Source: Rhodococcus rhodnii NBRC 100604
GTDB taxonomy: Bacteria; Actinomycetota; Actinomycetes; Mycobacteriales; Mycobacteriaceae
Reading direction: 5' to 3'
Assembly: GCF_001894925.1 (NCBI RefSeq)
Contig: NZ_BCXD01000007.1
Location: forward strand, 60,793-124,792
DNA length: 64,000 nucleotides
Below are positions 1 to 8,495 of the stretch, one piece after another (the first letter of the stretch is position 1; every line of letters starts with the position of its first letter). The position numbers and the translations under genes are program-made. A model generated the notes under the pieces. It was not told the DNA's origin, made no database searches, and worked only from the letters and a program-made list of their open reading frames with translations.

Positions 1-1
1 G

Positions 2-1060
2 GCGTGCGCCGTACTCACCGTCTCGGCGCTGCCGGTGCCCGCGATCGTCGCCCACACCGCGGCGATCCTGGGCGCCGCGGCGTTGCTCGGCTCGCTTGCC
101 CGGCTCGCGACCGGAATCGACGTGCGGCGTCACCAGATCCTGGTGATGACGGGCGCGTTGGCCGGGTCGTGGGCCGGCCCGGCACTCACCCGCTTCCCGA
201 CGGACGCGATGCCCCGCCGCTACGCCGAGTTCGTGCCCCTGAGTGCGGCCGAGGACCCCGCCACCGTCTGGCTGCTCGTGGCGGCTCCGCTGACCGCAGC
301 ACTGCTGGTGATCGCGATGGTGCGGGGCGAGACGCGCACCATCGACCGCGTCCGCAGCTTCCGGGTCGACGGCCGCACGTCGCTCATCGCGGTGGGCGCC
401 GTCGGCGCGTCGGTCGGCCTCTATCTCTGGTTCCGGTCGCAGGCAGACACGCTCGCCGGTTCATCGCTCACAGGTTCGTCGTTCACCCTGCCGTCCCCGT
501 GGATCACCGTGATCGTCGGCATCGCCGTAGCCGTCGCAGCACCGTGGCTTCCCGGCCGGGTCGGGGCGGTCCTCGCCGTCGCGGTCGCCGTGACGGCGGT
601 GCGGGCACCCGATGCGATCGGCGGCACCCACTGGAGTTGGACCGCACTCGGCACCGCGGCTGCGGCGGCGTTCGGAGCGTGGCTCGGGTACCGGCGTCCT
701 CACACGTGGTGGGCGATGGCGACCCTCGCCCTCTGTGTCCCTGCCGCACTCCTCACGACGTCGCCATGGGACTCGGTCGGCATCACGATCGCGCTGTTCG
801 TACTCCCCGCTGTCGCTGTGTACGCCTATGCCTGCGTGCTGCCTTCGGCTGCCCCGACCGTCGTCCTCGCTGCGATGCTCCCTGCTGTGACCGGCCGGGC
901 GGTCGGGAGCGAGTTCGGATGGACCGCCTACGGGCCGCCGGACTCAGGTTGGATCGCCGTCGCCGAGGACGGCTGGGTCGGCGTCGTACGTGCCCTCGTC
1001 GTGGTGGCGGTGGCCGTGCTCGCTCTCGTGGTGATCGGGCGGCGCGAACGCGCGCGGTGA
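2..1060 (+). CDS. Partial multi-pass membrane protein (5' end outside window)
   Basis: The reading frame is open from base 2 to the TGA at 1058-1060, so the gene begins upstream of the window. The visible 352 residues form about eight or nine hydrophobic segments (for example IVAHTAAILGAAALLGSLA, ALLVIAMV, ITVIVGIAVAVAA, WWAMATLALCVPAALL, ALVVVAVAVLALVVIG) separated by short charged loops, which indicates an integral membrane protein. I recognise no catalytic motif and no family. It ends 14 bases before the large palindrome that precedes the ABC exporter genes, so it is probably a separate transcription unit. It could be the permease part of a transporter encoded to the left. Confidence 0.6.
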   Translation, partial: ACAVLTVSALPVPAIVAHTAAILGAAALLGSLARLATGIDVRRHQILVMTGALAGSWAGPALTRFPTDAMPRRYAEFVPLSAAEDPATVWLLVAAPLTAALLVIAMVRGETRTIDRVRSFRVDGRTSLIAVGAVGASVGLYLWFRSQADTLAGSSLTGSSFTLPSPWITVIVGIAVAVAAPWLPGRVGAVLAVAVAVTAVRAPDAIGGTHWSWTALGTAAAAAFGAWLGYRRPHTWWAMATLALCVPAALLTTSPWDSVGITIALFVLPAVAVYAYACVLPSAAPTVVLAAMLPAVTGRAVGSEFGWTAYGPPDSGWIAVAEDGWVGVVRALVVVAVAVLALVVIGRRERAR

Positions 1061-1074
1061 CCCCCGGGCGAAAC

Positions 1075-1117
1075 TTGTCGACATTGCGTCGATATGATTT
1101 CGACGCAGTGTCGACAA
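1075..1117. promoter_or_regulatory. Large palindromic operator upstream of the ABC exporter operon
   Basis: Two 17-base arms (1075-1091 and 1101-1117) are inverted copies with one mismatch, around a 9-base centre. Each arm carries TTGTCGACA or its complement, and the inner part reads TGCGTCGA / TCGACGCA. A TATGAT at 1093-1098, inside the centre, could be a -10 element. It lies 35 bases before the permease start, and the third gene of the operon is a TetR regulator, so autoregulation through this site is the natural inference. Confidence 0.7.
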
Positions 1118-1152
1118 ACCGTCGGCGCCCACGCCCGATTCGGAGACGGCTC

Positions 1153-2280
1153 ATGTTTCTCGCCCTGCGCGAACTGTGGTTCGCGCGTACCAGATTCCTG
1201 TTGATGGGGGCCGTCGTCGCACTCATCTCGATCCTCATGGTCATCCTGTCCGGACTGTCCTCCGGCCTCGTGGGCGACGGCGTCTCGTCGCTCCAGCGCT
1301 CCTCGATCGACGCCTTCGCATTCGAGGAGGGGACGAAGGCCGACTCGGCGTTCTCGCGCTCCGTCGTCACCGAGGAGCAGGCGCAGCTCTGGGCCGAGCG
1401 TCCCGACGTCGCCGATGCCGAGCTCATGGGCAACGCGATCGTCAACGCGCACACCGGTTCCGGAACCCCCGTGGACCTCACCCTCTTCGGCATCACGCCG
1501 GGGTCGTACCTCGAACCCGAACCCGCGCAGGGAGAACGCCTCGTGGGCGACCACGACATCGTCGTCAGCGCGGCCCTGGCCGAGGAAGGCCTGAGCATCG
1601 GCGACACCGTCGTCCTCGATCGACTCGGCACCGAGCTCACCGTCGTCGGATTCACCGCCGAGAAGCGCACATTCGGTCACGTCGACGTCGCCTACCTGCC
1701 ACTGCCCACCTGGCAGGAGATCCACGCCGGAACGCGCGCGGGCGAGACACCCGACCCGCGCATCTACGACGAGGCCTCGGTGGTCGCGCTCCGCGGTGTC
1801 GACGGCACACCGGATCTCGCGGCGGGCGACGCCGCGGCCGGAACCTCCGCGACAACGCTCGAGGAATCCTTCGACTCGTCGCCCGGCTTCTCCGCCGAGA
1901 TGATGACGATGTCGATGATCGAAGCGTTCCTCTATGCGATCTCGGCGCTCGTCGTCGGCGCCTTCTTCAGCATCTGGACGGTCCAGCGCAGCCGCGAACT
2001 CGCCGTTCTGCGCGCGATGGGCGCTTCCACCGGATTCCTGTTGCGCGACGGCGTCGTTCAGGCCCTCGTCGTGCTCGTCGCATCGGTCGTGGTCGGTGTC
2101 GGTCTCGGCGTCGGGCTCGGCAGCGGCCTCGAAGGCAGCGGGATGCCGTTCGCCCTCGAAGTCGGCCCCGTCGTGAACGGGGCGGTGCTGCTCGCCGTCC
2201 TCGGCCTCGCCGGAGCCGTCGTCGCCATCCTGCGCATCACGCGTGTCGACCCCCTCGCCGCACTGGGAGAGAACCGATGA
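1153..2280 (+). CDS. FtsX/MacB-type ABC transporter permease
   Basis: A 375-residue permease of the FtsX-like family that works with the ATPase encoded next. One N-terminal membrane segment (about residues 16-36) is followed by a large extracytoplasmic domain (about 40-250), then three C-terminal membrane segments (about 258-280, 300-330 and 343-363). The sequence RSRELAVLRAMGAS after the second membrane segment is typical of FtsX/MacB permeases. The ATG at 1153 follows GGAG at a suitable distance; the longer open frame upstream overlaps the previous gene and the palindrome and is not credible. The stop overlaps the ATPase start as ATGA. The substrate cannot be read from the sequence; a peptide, lipid or drug is possible. 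Confidence 0.88.
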   Translation: MFLALRELWFARTRFLLMGAVVALISILMVILSGLSSGLVGDGVSSLQRSSIDAFAFEEGTKADSAFSRSVVTEEQAQLWAERPDVADAELMGNAIVNAHTGSGTPVDLTLFGITPGSYLEPEPAQGERLVGDHDIVVSAALAEEGLSIGDTVVLDRLGTELTVVGFTAEKRTFGHVDVAYLPLPTWQEIHAGTRAGETPDPRIYDEASVVALRGVDGTPDLAAGDAAAGTSATTLEESFDSSPGFSAEMMTMSMIEAFLYAISALVVGAFFSIWTVQRSRELAVLRAMGASTGFLLRDGVVQALVVLVASVVVGVGLGVGLGSGLEGSGMPFALEVGPVVNGAVLLAVLGLAGAVVAILRITRVDPLAALGENR

Positions 2281-2987
2281 ACCACCCCACCACCGATACT
2301 CGCTCGGACACGCCGCGGACCGCCACCGGGCTCTCGCTCCGCGACGTCGTCCTCACGTTCGGCGACGGCGACCAGACCGTCACCGCCCTCGATCACGTCG
2401 ATCTCGACGTCGCGCGCGGCGAGATCGTCGCGATCGTCGGCCCGTCCGGGGCGGGCAAGTCGAGCCTGCTCGCCGTCGCGGGCGCGTTGACCGTTCCGAC
2501 GTCGGGCACGGTGCGGGTCGGCGAGACCGACCTGTCCGGGCTGAACCGTCGCCGGCTCGCTGCACTGCGGCGCGAACAGATCGGCTTCGTGTTCCAGTCC
2601 GGCAACCTGCTCCCCGCCCTCACCGCCCGCGACCAGCTGCGACTGGTCCCGCGGATCACCGGGCGCCCGGGCCGCGACCCCGACGCCCTGCTCGACGCCG
2701 TCGGCATGTCGCATCGCGCGGACAAGCGGCCGGGGCGGCTGTCGGGCGGCGAGCGGCAGCGCGTCGGCATCGCCCGCGCGCTCGTCGGCGAGCCCGCCGT
2801 GCTGCTCGTCGACGAACCCACCGCGGCGCTCGACCGCGCGCGCAGCCAGGAGATCGTCGCGCTGCTCGCCCGTGAAACCCACGAGGCCGGGGTCGCTACC
2901 ATCATGGTGACGCACGATCACGACGTGCTGGGCCACTGCGACCGCGTCCTCGAGATGGTGGACGGCGCGCTGCACCCGCACGACTGA
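2277..2987 (+). CDS. ABC transporter ATP-binding protein (MacB/LolD class)
   Basis: A 236-residue nucleotide-binding subunit that powers the FtsX-type permease. Walker A GPSGAGKSS is at residues 55-63, the signature LSGGERQR at 155-162, Walker B VLLVDEP at 175-181 and the H-loop histidine at 213. The length and short C-terminus are normal for LolD/MacB ATPases, which usually drive mechanotransmission export rather than classical transmembrane passage. It starts at the ATG that overlaps the permease stop (ATGA), implying translational coupling. The TetR gene follows 18 bases downstream, completing a three-gene operon. Confidence 0.93.
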   Translation: MNHPTTDTRSDTPRTATGLSLRDVVLTFGDGDQTVTALDHVDLDVARGEIVAIVGPSGAGKSSLLAVAGALTVPTSGTVRVGETDLSGLNRRRLAALRREQIGFVFQSGNLLPALTARDQLRLVPRITGRPGRDPDALLDAVGMSHRADKRPGRLSGGERQRVGIARALVGEPAVLLVDEPTAALDRARSQEIVALLARETHEAGVATIMVTHDHDVLGHCDRVLEMVDGALHPHD

Positions 2988-3005
2988 AGTCCGGGAAGGA
3001 GGCGA

Positions 3006-3572
3006 ATGCCGAAGATCTCCGCCGCGACGGTCGCCGAGCACCACAACGCGCAGCGTCGGGCACTGCTCGACGCTGCGCGTGCGCTGCTCACCGAAGCACC
3101 CGACCGCGCACCGGGACTCGCCGACGTCGCTGCCCGCGCCGGGCTCGCCCGATCGAGCGCGTACAACTACTTCCGGTCCCGGCAGGATCTGCTCGCCGCC
3201 GTCGTCGAGGACATGTTCCCGCGATGGAACGAGCGCGTGAGCGCCGCGATGGCCGCCGCCGGCACCCCGCAGGCGCGGGTGCTGGCATACGTCGACGCGA
3301 ACATCGCGCTCGTCGTGGAGGGCGAGCACGCCGTGGTGGGCGCCCTCACGCGGCTCGAACCCGACGCGGTCTCCCGCGAACGGATGGCAGCGCTGCACGG
3401 CGAACTCGCGGAGCCGCTCACCGCCGCGCTGCGCGACGGCGGATCCGCGAATCCCCGTGCGGCAGCGGCACTCGTGAACGCCGTCGTCCACAGCGCGACG
3501 GTGCTCCTCGAGTCCGGCGAGCCGCCCGCGACGGTGCGGGCGGCGGTACGCGAAACCCTCGCCTACGCCTGA
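3006..3572 (+). CDS. TetR-family transcriptional regulator
   Basis: A 188-residue regulator with an N-terminal TetR helix-turn-helix (about residues 37-65, including LADVAARAGLARSSAYNYF) and a helical ligand-binding domain. A strong Shine-Dalgarno (GGAAGGAGG) precedes the ATG. It is the last gene of the exporter operon, so it most likely represses its own operon from the palindrome at 1075-1117 and is released by a transporter substrate. Its 3' end overlaps the convergent carbonic anhydrase gene by 10 bases. Confidence 0.88.
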   Translation: MPKISAATVAEHHNAQRRALLDAARALLTEAPDRAPGLADVAARAGLARSSAYNYFRSRQDLLAAVVEDMFPRWNERVSAAMAAAGTPQARVLAYVDANIALVVEGEHAVVGALTRLEPDAVSRERMAALHGELAEPLTAALRDGGSANPRAAAALVNAVVHSATVLLESGEPPATVRAAVRETLAYA

Positions 3573-4093
3573 TCCGTCACGACGACGGCGTGTGCCGCGT
3601 GCTGCTTGGTGAGGGCGCTGTAGACCTGCGCGTTGAGGACGATGCCCTGCTTCTCGGCGTCGGACAGTTCCCGTCGAACCTTGCCGGGCACACCCGCGAC
3701 CATCGAACCCGGTGGGATGTCCGCGTTCTCGGGAACGAGTGCGTTCGCGGCGATCAGCGAGCCCGCACCGATCCGCGCGCCGTTGAGCACCGTCGCACCC
3801 ATCCCGACGAGGACGTCGTCCTCGACCGTGCATCCATGCAGAATCGCGTTGTGCCCGACCGAGATCCCCTTACCGATCACGAGCGGCTTGCCCGGGTCGG
3901 CATGCAGGACGGCGCCGTCCTGGATGTTGGTGCCCTCGCCGATCTCGATGGCCTCCATGTCGCCGCGTATCACGGCGGAGTAGTAGACGCCCACGCCCGC
4001 CGCGATCGTCACCCTGCCCACGACGGTGGCGTTGTCCGCGACCCATGCGGTCTCCGCGATCTGCGGTGCCGCGTCTCCCAGCTTCACGATCAT
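3563..4093 (-). CDS. Gamma-class carbonic anhydrase family protein
   Basis: A 176-residue left-handed beta-helix protein built from hexapeptide repeats (for example VVGRVTIAAGVGV and IGKGISVGHNAILHG). Histidines 64, 81 and 86 occupy the zinc-ligand positions of gamma carbonic anhydrases (VLHAD, GHNAILHG), so metal binding and CO2/HCO3- interconversion are plausible. Many family members (YrdA/PaaY type) have other or unknown activities. The length matches the family. Convergent with the TetR gene, transcribed toward it from about 4.1 kb. Confidence 0.88.
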   Translation of the reverse strand: MIVKLGDAAPQIAETAWVADNATVVGRVTIAAGVGVYYSAVIRGDMEAIEIGEGTNIQDGAVLHADPGKPLVIGKGISVGHNAILHGCTVEDDVLVGMGATVLNGARIGAGSLIAANALVPENADIPPGSMVAGVPGKVRRELSDAEKQGIVLNAQVYSALTKQHAAHAVVVTDQA

Positions 4094-4134
4094 GCTGTTC
4101 CTCCCGGTGTGTCCGCGTTCACACTATCGAGTGC

Positions 4135-4866
4135 TCATGCACCGAGTGCGGCCGCCACCGCTGGAAAGGAGTCGACGACGACGTCCCAGTCGCCCTCGGG
4201 CGCGAGATCGATGCGCTGATCCGGGCCGTACTGACGCGGCCGGACGACGAACGCCGTCCTGAACCCACACTGCGACGCCGCCTCGAGGTCGTAGTTGTGC
4301 GCGGCAACGAGCATGCAGCGCTCGGGCGGCAGCGCGAGCAGCGCAGCCGTCCGCAGATACGCCTCGGGCGCCGGCTTGTAGGCGCGCACGACCTCGGCGC
4401 CGAGGATCGCGTCCCACGGAATTCCCGCGCGCTTCGCGACGTCGAGCATCATCGCGATGTTGCCGTTCGAGAGCGGCGCGACGATGTGGCGCGCCTTCAG
4501 CCGGGCGATTCCCTCGATCGTATCCGGCCACGGATCGAGCCGGTGCCAGGCGAGGACGAGGCGCTCGATCTCGTCGGCCGAAGCGGTGATCTGCTCCTCC
4601 GCGAGCAGGGCTTCGAGACTCTCGCGATGCAGCACGTCGAGCGGCACGAACTCGCGCTCACCGTGGCGTATCGGCTCCATCGACGGCTGGTATCGCTCAC
4701 GCCAGCGGTCCGCGAAGTCCGCGGCATCGATGCCGAGACCGCGCTCCTGCGACCACATCTCGACCTCGCGGGCCACCGAACCGCGCCAGTCGACCACCGT
4801 CCCGAAGACGTCGAACAGAACTGCGTCGATCCGGGTGCCGTCGATCCGGGTGCCGTCGAGTGCCAT
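4135..4866 (-). CDS. Haloacid dehalogenase type II (HAD superfamily)
   Basis: A 243-residue cytoplasmic hydrolase of the L-2-haloacid dehalogenase type. Motif I LFDVFGTVVDW carries the nucleophile Asp19; later motifs PLSNGN (Ser/Asn) and RAYKPAPEAY (Lys) are in order. It would hydrolyse L-2-haloacids to D-2-hydroxyacids, although related proteins act on phosphoesters. I chose ATG 4866; upstream in-frame codons are possible. The N-terminus contains a perfect in-frame tandem duplication GTRIDGTRID encoded by a 15-base direct repeat (4831-4860). It is divergent from the small secretion-target gene at 4974. Confidence 0.87.
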   Translation of the reverse strand: MALDGTRIDGTRIDAVLFDVFGTVVDWRGSVAREVEMWSQERGLGIDAADFADRWRERYQPSMEPIRHGEREFVPLDVLHRESLEALLAEEQITASADEIERLVLAWHRLDPWPDTIEGIARLKARHIVAPLSNGNIAMMLDVAKRAGIPWDAILGAEVVRAYKPAPEAYLRTAALLALPPERCMLVAAHNYDLEAASQCGFRTAFVVRPRQYGPDQRIDLAPEGDWDVVVDSFPAVAAALGA

Positions 4867-4973
4867 GCCGTCTCCGTCCACAGGCGGTGCTTCGTCCACA
4901 GGCGGACGTGCGCACACGTCCGAGTGCATGCGCCCGAGCCTATCGTTGCGCCATCGAGGAGGGGAGCATACGA

Positions 4974-5249
4974 ATGACCGTACTGTCGGTGGACCCGGAC
5001 GACCTGGAGCTGTTCGCCTCCACCCTCGCCACGCGCGCATCCGTCGTCTCGTGCTGCGTGGCGCCACCCGCCGTCGACGACGGCCTGCCGCCGCGGACAC
5101 GCTCGGCGCTCGCCGAGGCATGGGCGACTCTCGCGCAGCGGGCCACGGCACTCGCGCTGGAGCTGGACGTCCTTCACGACGACGTCGCCACGACCGCGGC
5201 CCGGTATCGCGACGGTGACGACGCGTTCGCGGCGGCGCTCGCGTCGTGA
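4974..5249 (+). CDS. Small type VII secretion target-like protein
   Basis: A 91-residue, mostly helical protein without signal peptide, preceded by a good ribosome site (GAGGAGGGGAG). The arrangement of two amphipathic helices around a short loop resembles EspC-like or WXG100-like ESX secretion targets, but no canonical WxG or YxxxD motif is obvious. Its stop overlaps the start of the following DUF1023 hydrolase as GTGA, so the two are translationally coupled. Small helical proteins paired with DUF1023 hydrolases are a recurrent actinobacterial arrangement. The function assignment is inference. Confidence 0.6.
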   Translation: MTVLSVDPDDLELFASTLATRASVVSCCVAPPAVDDGLPPRTRSALAEAWATLAQRATALALELDVLHDDVATTAARYRDGDDAFAAALAS

Positions 5250-6733
5250 TCACGGCGGCGATGCGGTTCGACACCGAGGCCGTTCGCGCCCACCGAACGG
5301 CCTTGGCGACGGCCCGCGACGGGATGATGGCCGCGACGGACGGACTGCGCATCGACGTGCATTGGCACGGCATCGCCCGGGACGGGCTGGACGACGCGGT
5401 CGCACAGCACACGGCCGAGGCGCGCGGCATCGCGGCGGTGATCGACGCGCTCGACGCGATGCTCGCAGAGTTCGACGAGCGGATGTCCGCGCTCCGGGAC
5501 GCCGTGCGCACGATCGTGGACGGCGAGGCACCTGCTGCGGGAATCACCCTCGCAGCCAACGGAATCGCTTCACCTCACGGCGAGCTCGCCGACTGGTTCA
5601 CGAGCAGGCTGCACGCTCTCGCCGACGACGCCGCCGCGACCGACGCGTGGGCGGCGCGGGAGATCACCGTCGCCGCAGGTACTGCACCATCGCTGCGCGA
5701 CGTCGCGGCAGAACTGGGCGAGGTGGCCGTCACCGCGCAGTGGTGGTCGCGGATCGACGCCGACACGAAAGAGGATGCGTACGAGGACGATCGGAGCCTC
5801 GGCAATCGCGACGGCCTGCCTCACGCCGATCGCGACCGGTACAACCGCCGTCACCTCGCCGAAGCACTGGCCCGCGCCGAACGGCAGGTCGCACTGATCC
5901 ACAGCGCGCGGGAGGCGTACCCGAGCGAGGGGCAGTGGCGCGAGCAGGTCGAGCCCGCGCAGACGCACGCCGCAGCGCTCCGCGATCTCACCGCGACGCT
6001 CGGCCCGGACCGGCTGCTCACGGTGTTCGACGACGCCGGACGCGTCGCGGTGTCGCTCGGCGATCCCGACACCGCCGACGCCATCACCACCCTCGTTCCC
6101 GGAACCGGCGCGAACATCGCGACGATGCGCGCCGGCATCGACCGAGGCCAGGCGATGCTCGACGCCGTGCGCACGCTCGATCCGTCGGCGAACCCCGCCG
6201 TCGTCGTCTGGTACGGCTACGACGCACCCGCGACACTCGTCGAGGCGTCGCGAGGTGCGGCCGCGACCGCCGCTGCGCCACTGCTCGCGGAGTTCCAGGA
6301 CGGCCTGCGCGCGACCTCGCCGGGCGTGCCGCTCACCGTCGTCGGGCACAGCTACGGGACGACGGTGATCGGCCATGCCGCCTCGGGCGGTCACGTGCTC
6401 GCCGCCGACGACGTGATCCTCGTCGCGAGCCCCGGGATCGGCGTCGAGCACCCCACCGACCTGCGCTTCGACGCCGTCGATCCCCGCGACAACGCCACGC
6501 GCATCCATTCCGTGACGGCGCCCGACGACCCGATCCGGTTCGTCCCCACGGTCGTTCACGGTCCGCAACCGGCGCAGACGCCCGGCTGGGGCACGCCCCT
6601 GACCGGCGGCGACCCGTCGTGGTGGAGCGCGGCGTCGCACAGCGCGTACTGGGAGCGCGGCGCCCCGACGCTCGAGGCGATGGCGGGGGTCATGACCGGC
6701 CGCGTGCGCGGGGACGCGTCGCCCGCGGCGTGA
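5246..6733 (+). CDS. Alpha/beta hydrolase with DUF1023 domain
   Basis: A 495-residue protein. The first roughly 90 residues are helical and WXG100-like (AVRAHRTALATARDGMMAAT, a WHG near residue 37, long heptad stretches). The C-terminal part (about residues 290-460) is a DUF1023 alpha/beta hydrolase with the nucleophile elbow GHSYGT at about residues 367-372. The GTG start overlaps the preceding stop (GTGA). The combination suggests a two-protein heterodimer whose hydrolase acts at or outside the envelope after ESX-type export. The substrate is unknown. The clear hydrolase motif makes the family call firm; the export route is inference. Confidence 0.8.
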   Translation: MITAAMRFDTEAVRAHRTALATARDGMMAATDGLRIDVHWHGIARDGLDDAVAQHTAEARGIAAVIDALDAMLAEFDERMSALRDAVRTIVDGEAPAAGITLAANGIASPHGELADWFTSRLHALADDAAATDAWAAREITVAAGTAPSLRDVAAELGEVAVTAQWWSRIDADTKEDAYEDDRSLGNRDGLPHADRDRYNRRHLAEALARAERQVALIHSAREAYPSEGQWREQVEPAQTHAAALRDLTATLGPDRLLTVFDDAGRVAVSLGDPDTADAITTLVPGTGANIATMRAGIDRGQAMLDAVRTLDPSANPAVVVWYGYDAPATLVEASRGAAATAAAPLLAEFQDGLRATSPGVPLTVVGHSYGTTVIGHAASGGHVLAADDVILVASPGIGVEHPTDLRFDAVDPRDNATRIHSVTAPDDPIRFVPTVVHGPQPAQTPGWGTPLTGGDPSWWSAASHSAYWERGAPTLEAMAGVMTGRVRGDASPAA

Positions 6734-6831
6734 CCGCCCGTTTCGCACATCGGCGACCCGGGTAGGAGCCCGTGGAGCCCGATGCGGCCGGACCCGGTCG
6801 CGAGGGATGTCACCGCGAGAAAGGTTTCGCC

Positions 6832-7293
6832 ATGAGCACCCACACCGCGTCCATCGACGTCGAAGTCCCGTTGACGACCGTCTACGACCAGTGGACCCAG
6901 TTCGAGTCGTTCCCGGAGTTCATGGAAGGTGTCGAGCGGATCACCCAGCTCGACGACACGCACACGCGGTGGACCGTGAAGGTGGGTCCGTCCACCCGCG
7001 AATTCGACGCCACCATCACCGAGCAGCATCCCGACGAGCGTGTCGCATGGACGTCCGACGACGGCCCGCAGCACGCCGGCGTGATCACCTTCCACCGGCT
7101 CGACGACACCACCACGCGCATCACCGCGCAGATGGACATCGAGCCCGACGGGTTCGCCGAGAACGTCGCGGACAAGCTCGGATTCGTGAAGCGCCGCGTC
7201 GAATCCGACCTCGCGAGCTTCAAGGAGTTCATCGAGCGTCGCGGCCGTGAGACCGGCGCGTGGCGCGGCGACGTGCAGCGTCCCGACGCCTGA
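6832..7293 (+). CDS. SRPBCC (polyketide cyclase/dehydrase-like) protein
   Basis: A 153-residue single-domain START/Bet v1-fold protein. The segment TTVYDQWTQFESFPEFMEGV near the N-terminus and the later ITFHRLDDTTTRITAQMD are characteristic of the coenzyme-Q-binding/cyclase branch of SRPBCC proteins. Such proteins bind hydrophobic ligands in a cavity; no ligand can be predicted. The ATG at 6832 follows GAGAAAGG; a longer open frame starting at 6772 has no ribosome site. The gene ends beside a hairpin repeat that separates it from the convergent Lrp gene. Confidence 0.8.
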   Translation: MSTHTASIDVEVPLTTVYDQWTQFESFPEFMEGVERITQLDDTHTRWTVKVGPSTREFDATITEQHPDERVAWTSDDGPQHAGVITFHRLDDTTTRITAQMDIEPDGFAENVADKLGFVKRRVESDLASFKEFIERRGRETGAWRGDVQRPDA

Positions 7294-7302
7294 GGCGCTT
7301 CG

Positions 7303-7352
7303 CGCTGGTGAGTGACTTTCCGGTGCAAGGTCCGGAAAGTCACTCACGAGCG
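7303..7352. repeat. Hairpin repeat family A, copy 1 (perfect core)
   Basis: A 16-base perfect inverted repeat, GTGAGTGACTTTCCGG (7308-7323) and its complement (7332-7347), with an 8-base loop. It extends by CGCT/AGCG on each side past one mismatch. Two divergent copies are at 15153-15202 and 50859-50908. It sits between convergent genes and can fold as a bidirectional terminator; the TGA stop of the Lrp gene (7340-7342) lies inside the right arm. Confidence 0.85.
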
Positions 7353-8368
7353 GCGTAGCCGCCGATGGGGACGGCGGCGACTCCCCTGCCGTCGCCGTCG
7401 AGGATCCAGCCCATCCGCTTGTTCATCTGCAGCGCGATCGCGCTGTCCACGAAGTCGACCGTCGGGCAACGCCCGACGACGCGCGCTTCGAATTCCTTGG
7501 TGTCACCGATCGTGCGGTGCCACGCCGTCATGATGAGGTTCTCGGTCCCCGTGACGGTCGCGGCGAGCCGCACCTCGGGCATCGCGCCGATCGCGCGGGC
7601 GGCGTCGTCGAGATCGCCCGGTGGGACACGCGCCCAGTAGGTCGCGATCACCCGATACCCGCTGAGCACCTGCGCCACCTCGCAGCGGAAGGTCAGCACA
7701 CCGGCATCCTCGAGCCTCGCGAGGCGGCGCCGCACGGTGGACGCGCTCGTTCCGAGCCGCTGTGCCAGTGCCGACGCGGACGCGCGGCCGTCACGGGCGA
7801 GTTCGCAGGCCAGCTCACGCAGCCCACCCGCCAGCACGACCGGTCCCTCGAGGTGGCTGCCGTGGGACTTCGCGACGAGCCGCTGATGGCTGTCACGCGG
7901 CAGCGCCCCGAGCTTCCAGCGCGCGCCGTCGCTGTACACCTCGCTGACCGCGTACGTCCGCGTCCGCCGGACGCCAGGCAGCGACGCGAGATGCCCCTGC
8001 AGAAACCGGCCGAGTTCCTGCAGGTCGTCGAAGAGCACGATCAGCCACAGATCGCGACCCGACGACATCTGCGACACGGACGCGACCTGTGGAATCCGTT
8101 CCAGGTCCTCGACGACCGACTGGCGTGCCCGCAATTCGCAGTCGACCCCGACGAACGCCAGGCAGTGGTACTTCGCCCACGACGACAGCTGCGGGTAGGC
8201 CGTGACCCAGGTCAGCCCCACACCGGCGAGCCGCTTCCAGCGTCGCGCCGCGGCGTCGGGACCGATCAGCAGTACCGACCCGATCTCGTTCCAGGTCACG
8301 CGAGGCGCGATCTGGACGCAGTTGACGATCTCCAGATCTGTCTCGTCCAGATCGGTGGATATCCGCAT
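7340..8368 (-). CDS. Tandem-domain Lrp/AsnC family regulator
   Basis: A 342-residue protein that is a duplication of the usual 150-residue Lrp/AsnC unit. Each half has a winged helix-turn-helix (about residues 8-50, and 185-230 with ASALAQRLGTSASTVRRRLARLE) followed by a ligand-binding RAM-like domain. The first HTH is more divergent. Divergently transcribed from the M20-AbgT-M20 operon with a 127-base intergenic region, so it is the likely regulator of that operon, sensing an amino acid or acyl-amino acid. The stop codon falls in repeat A copy 1. Confidence 0.85.
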   Translation of the reverse strand: MRISTDLDETDLEIVNCVQIAPRVTWNEIGSVLLIGPDAAARRWKRLAGVGLTWVTAYPQLSSWAKYHCLAFVGVDCELRARQSVVEDLERIPQVASVSQMSSGRDLWLIVLFDDLQELGRFLQGHLASLPGVRRTRTYAVSEVYSDGARWKLGALPRDSHQRLVAKSHGSHLEGPVVLAGGLRELACELARDGRASASALAQRLGTSASTVRRRLARLEDAGVLTFRCEVAQVLSGYRVIATYWARVPPGDLDDAARAIGAMPEVRLAATVTGTENLIMTAWHRTIGDTKEFEARVVGRCPTVDFVDSAIALQMNKRMGWILDGDGRGVAAVPIGGYAARE

Positions 8369-8495
8369 AGCTGCGGCATCTTATGACTGATTCCGGTTCT
8401 CCGCTGCGTACTCACGCAGCCGCGGCGACGCTCGTCCCAGCGATTCGGTCGCGTCGATGCGGACGCGACTCTCCACGACACGGAAAGGGGCCGGC

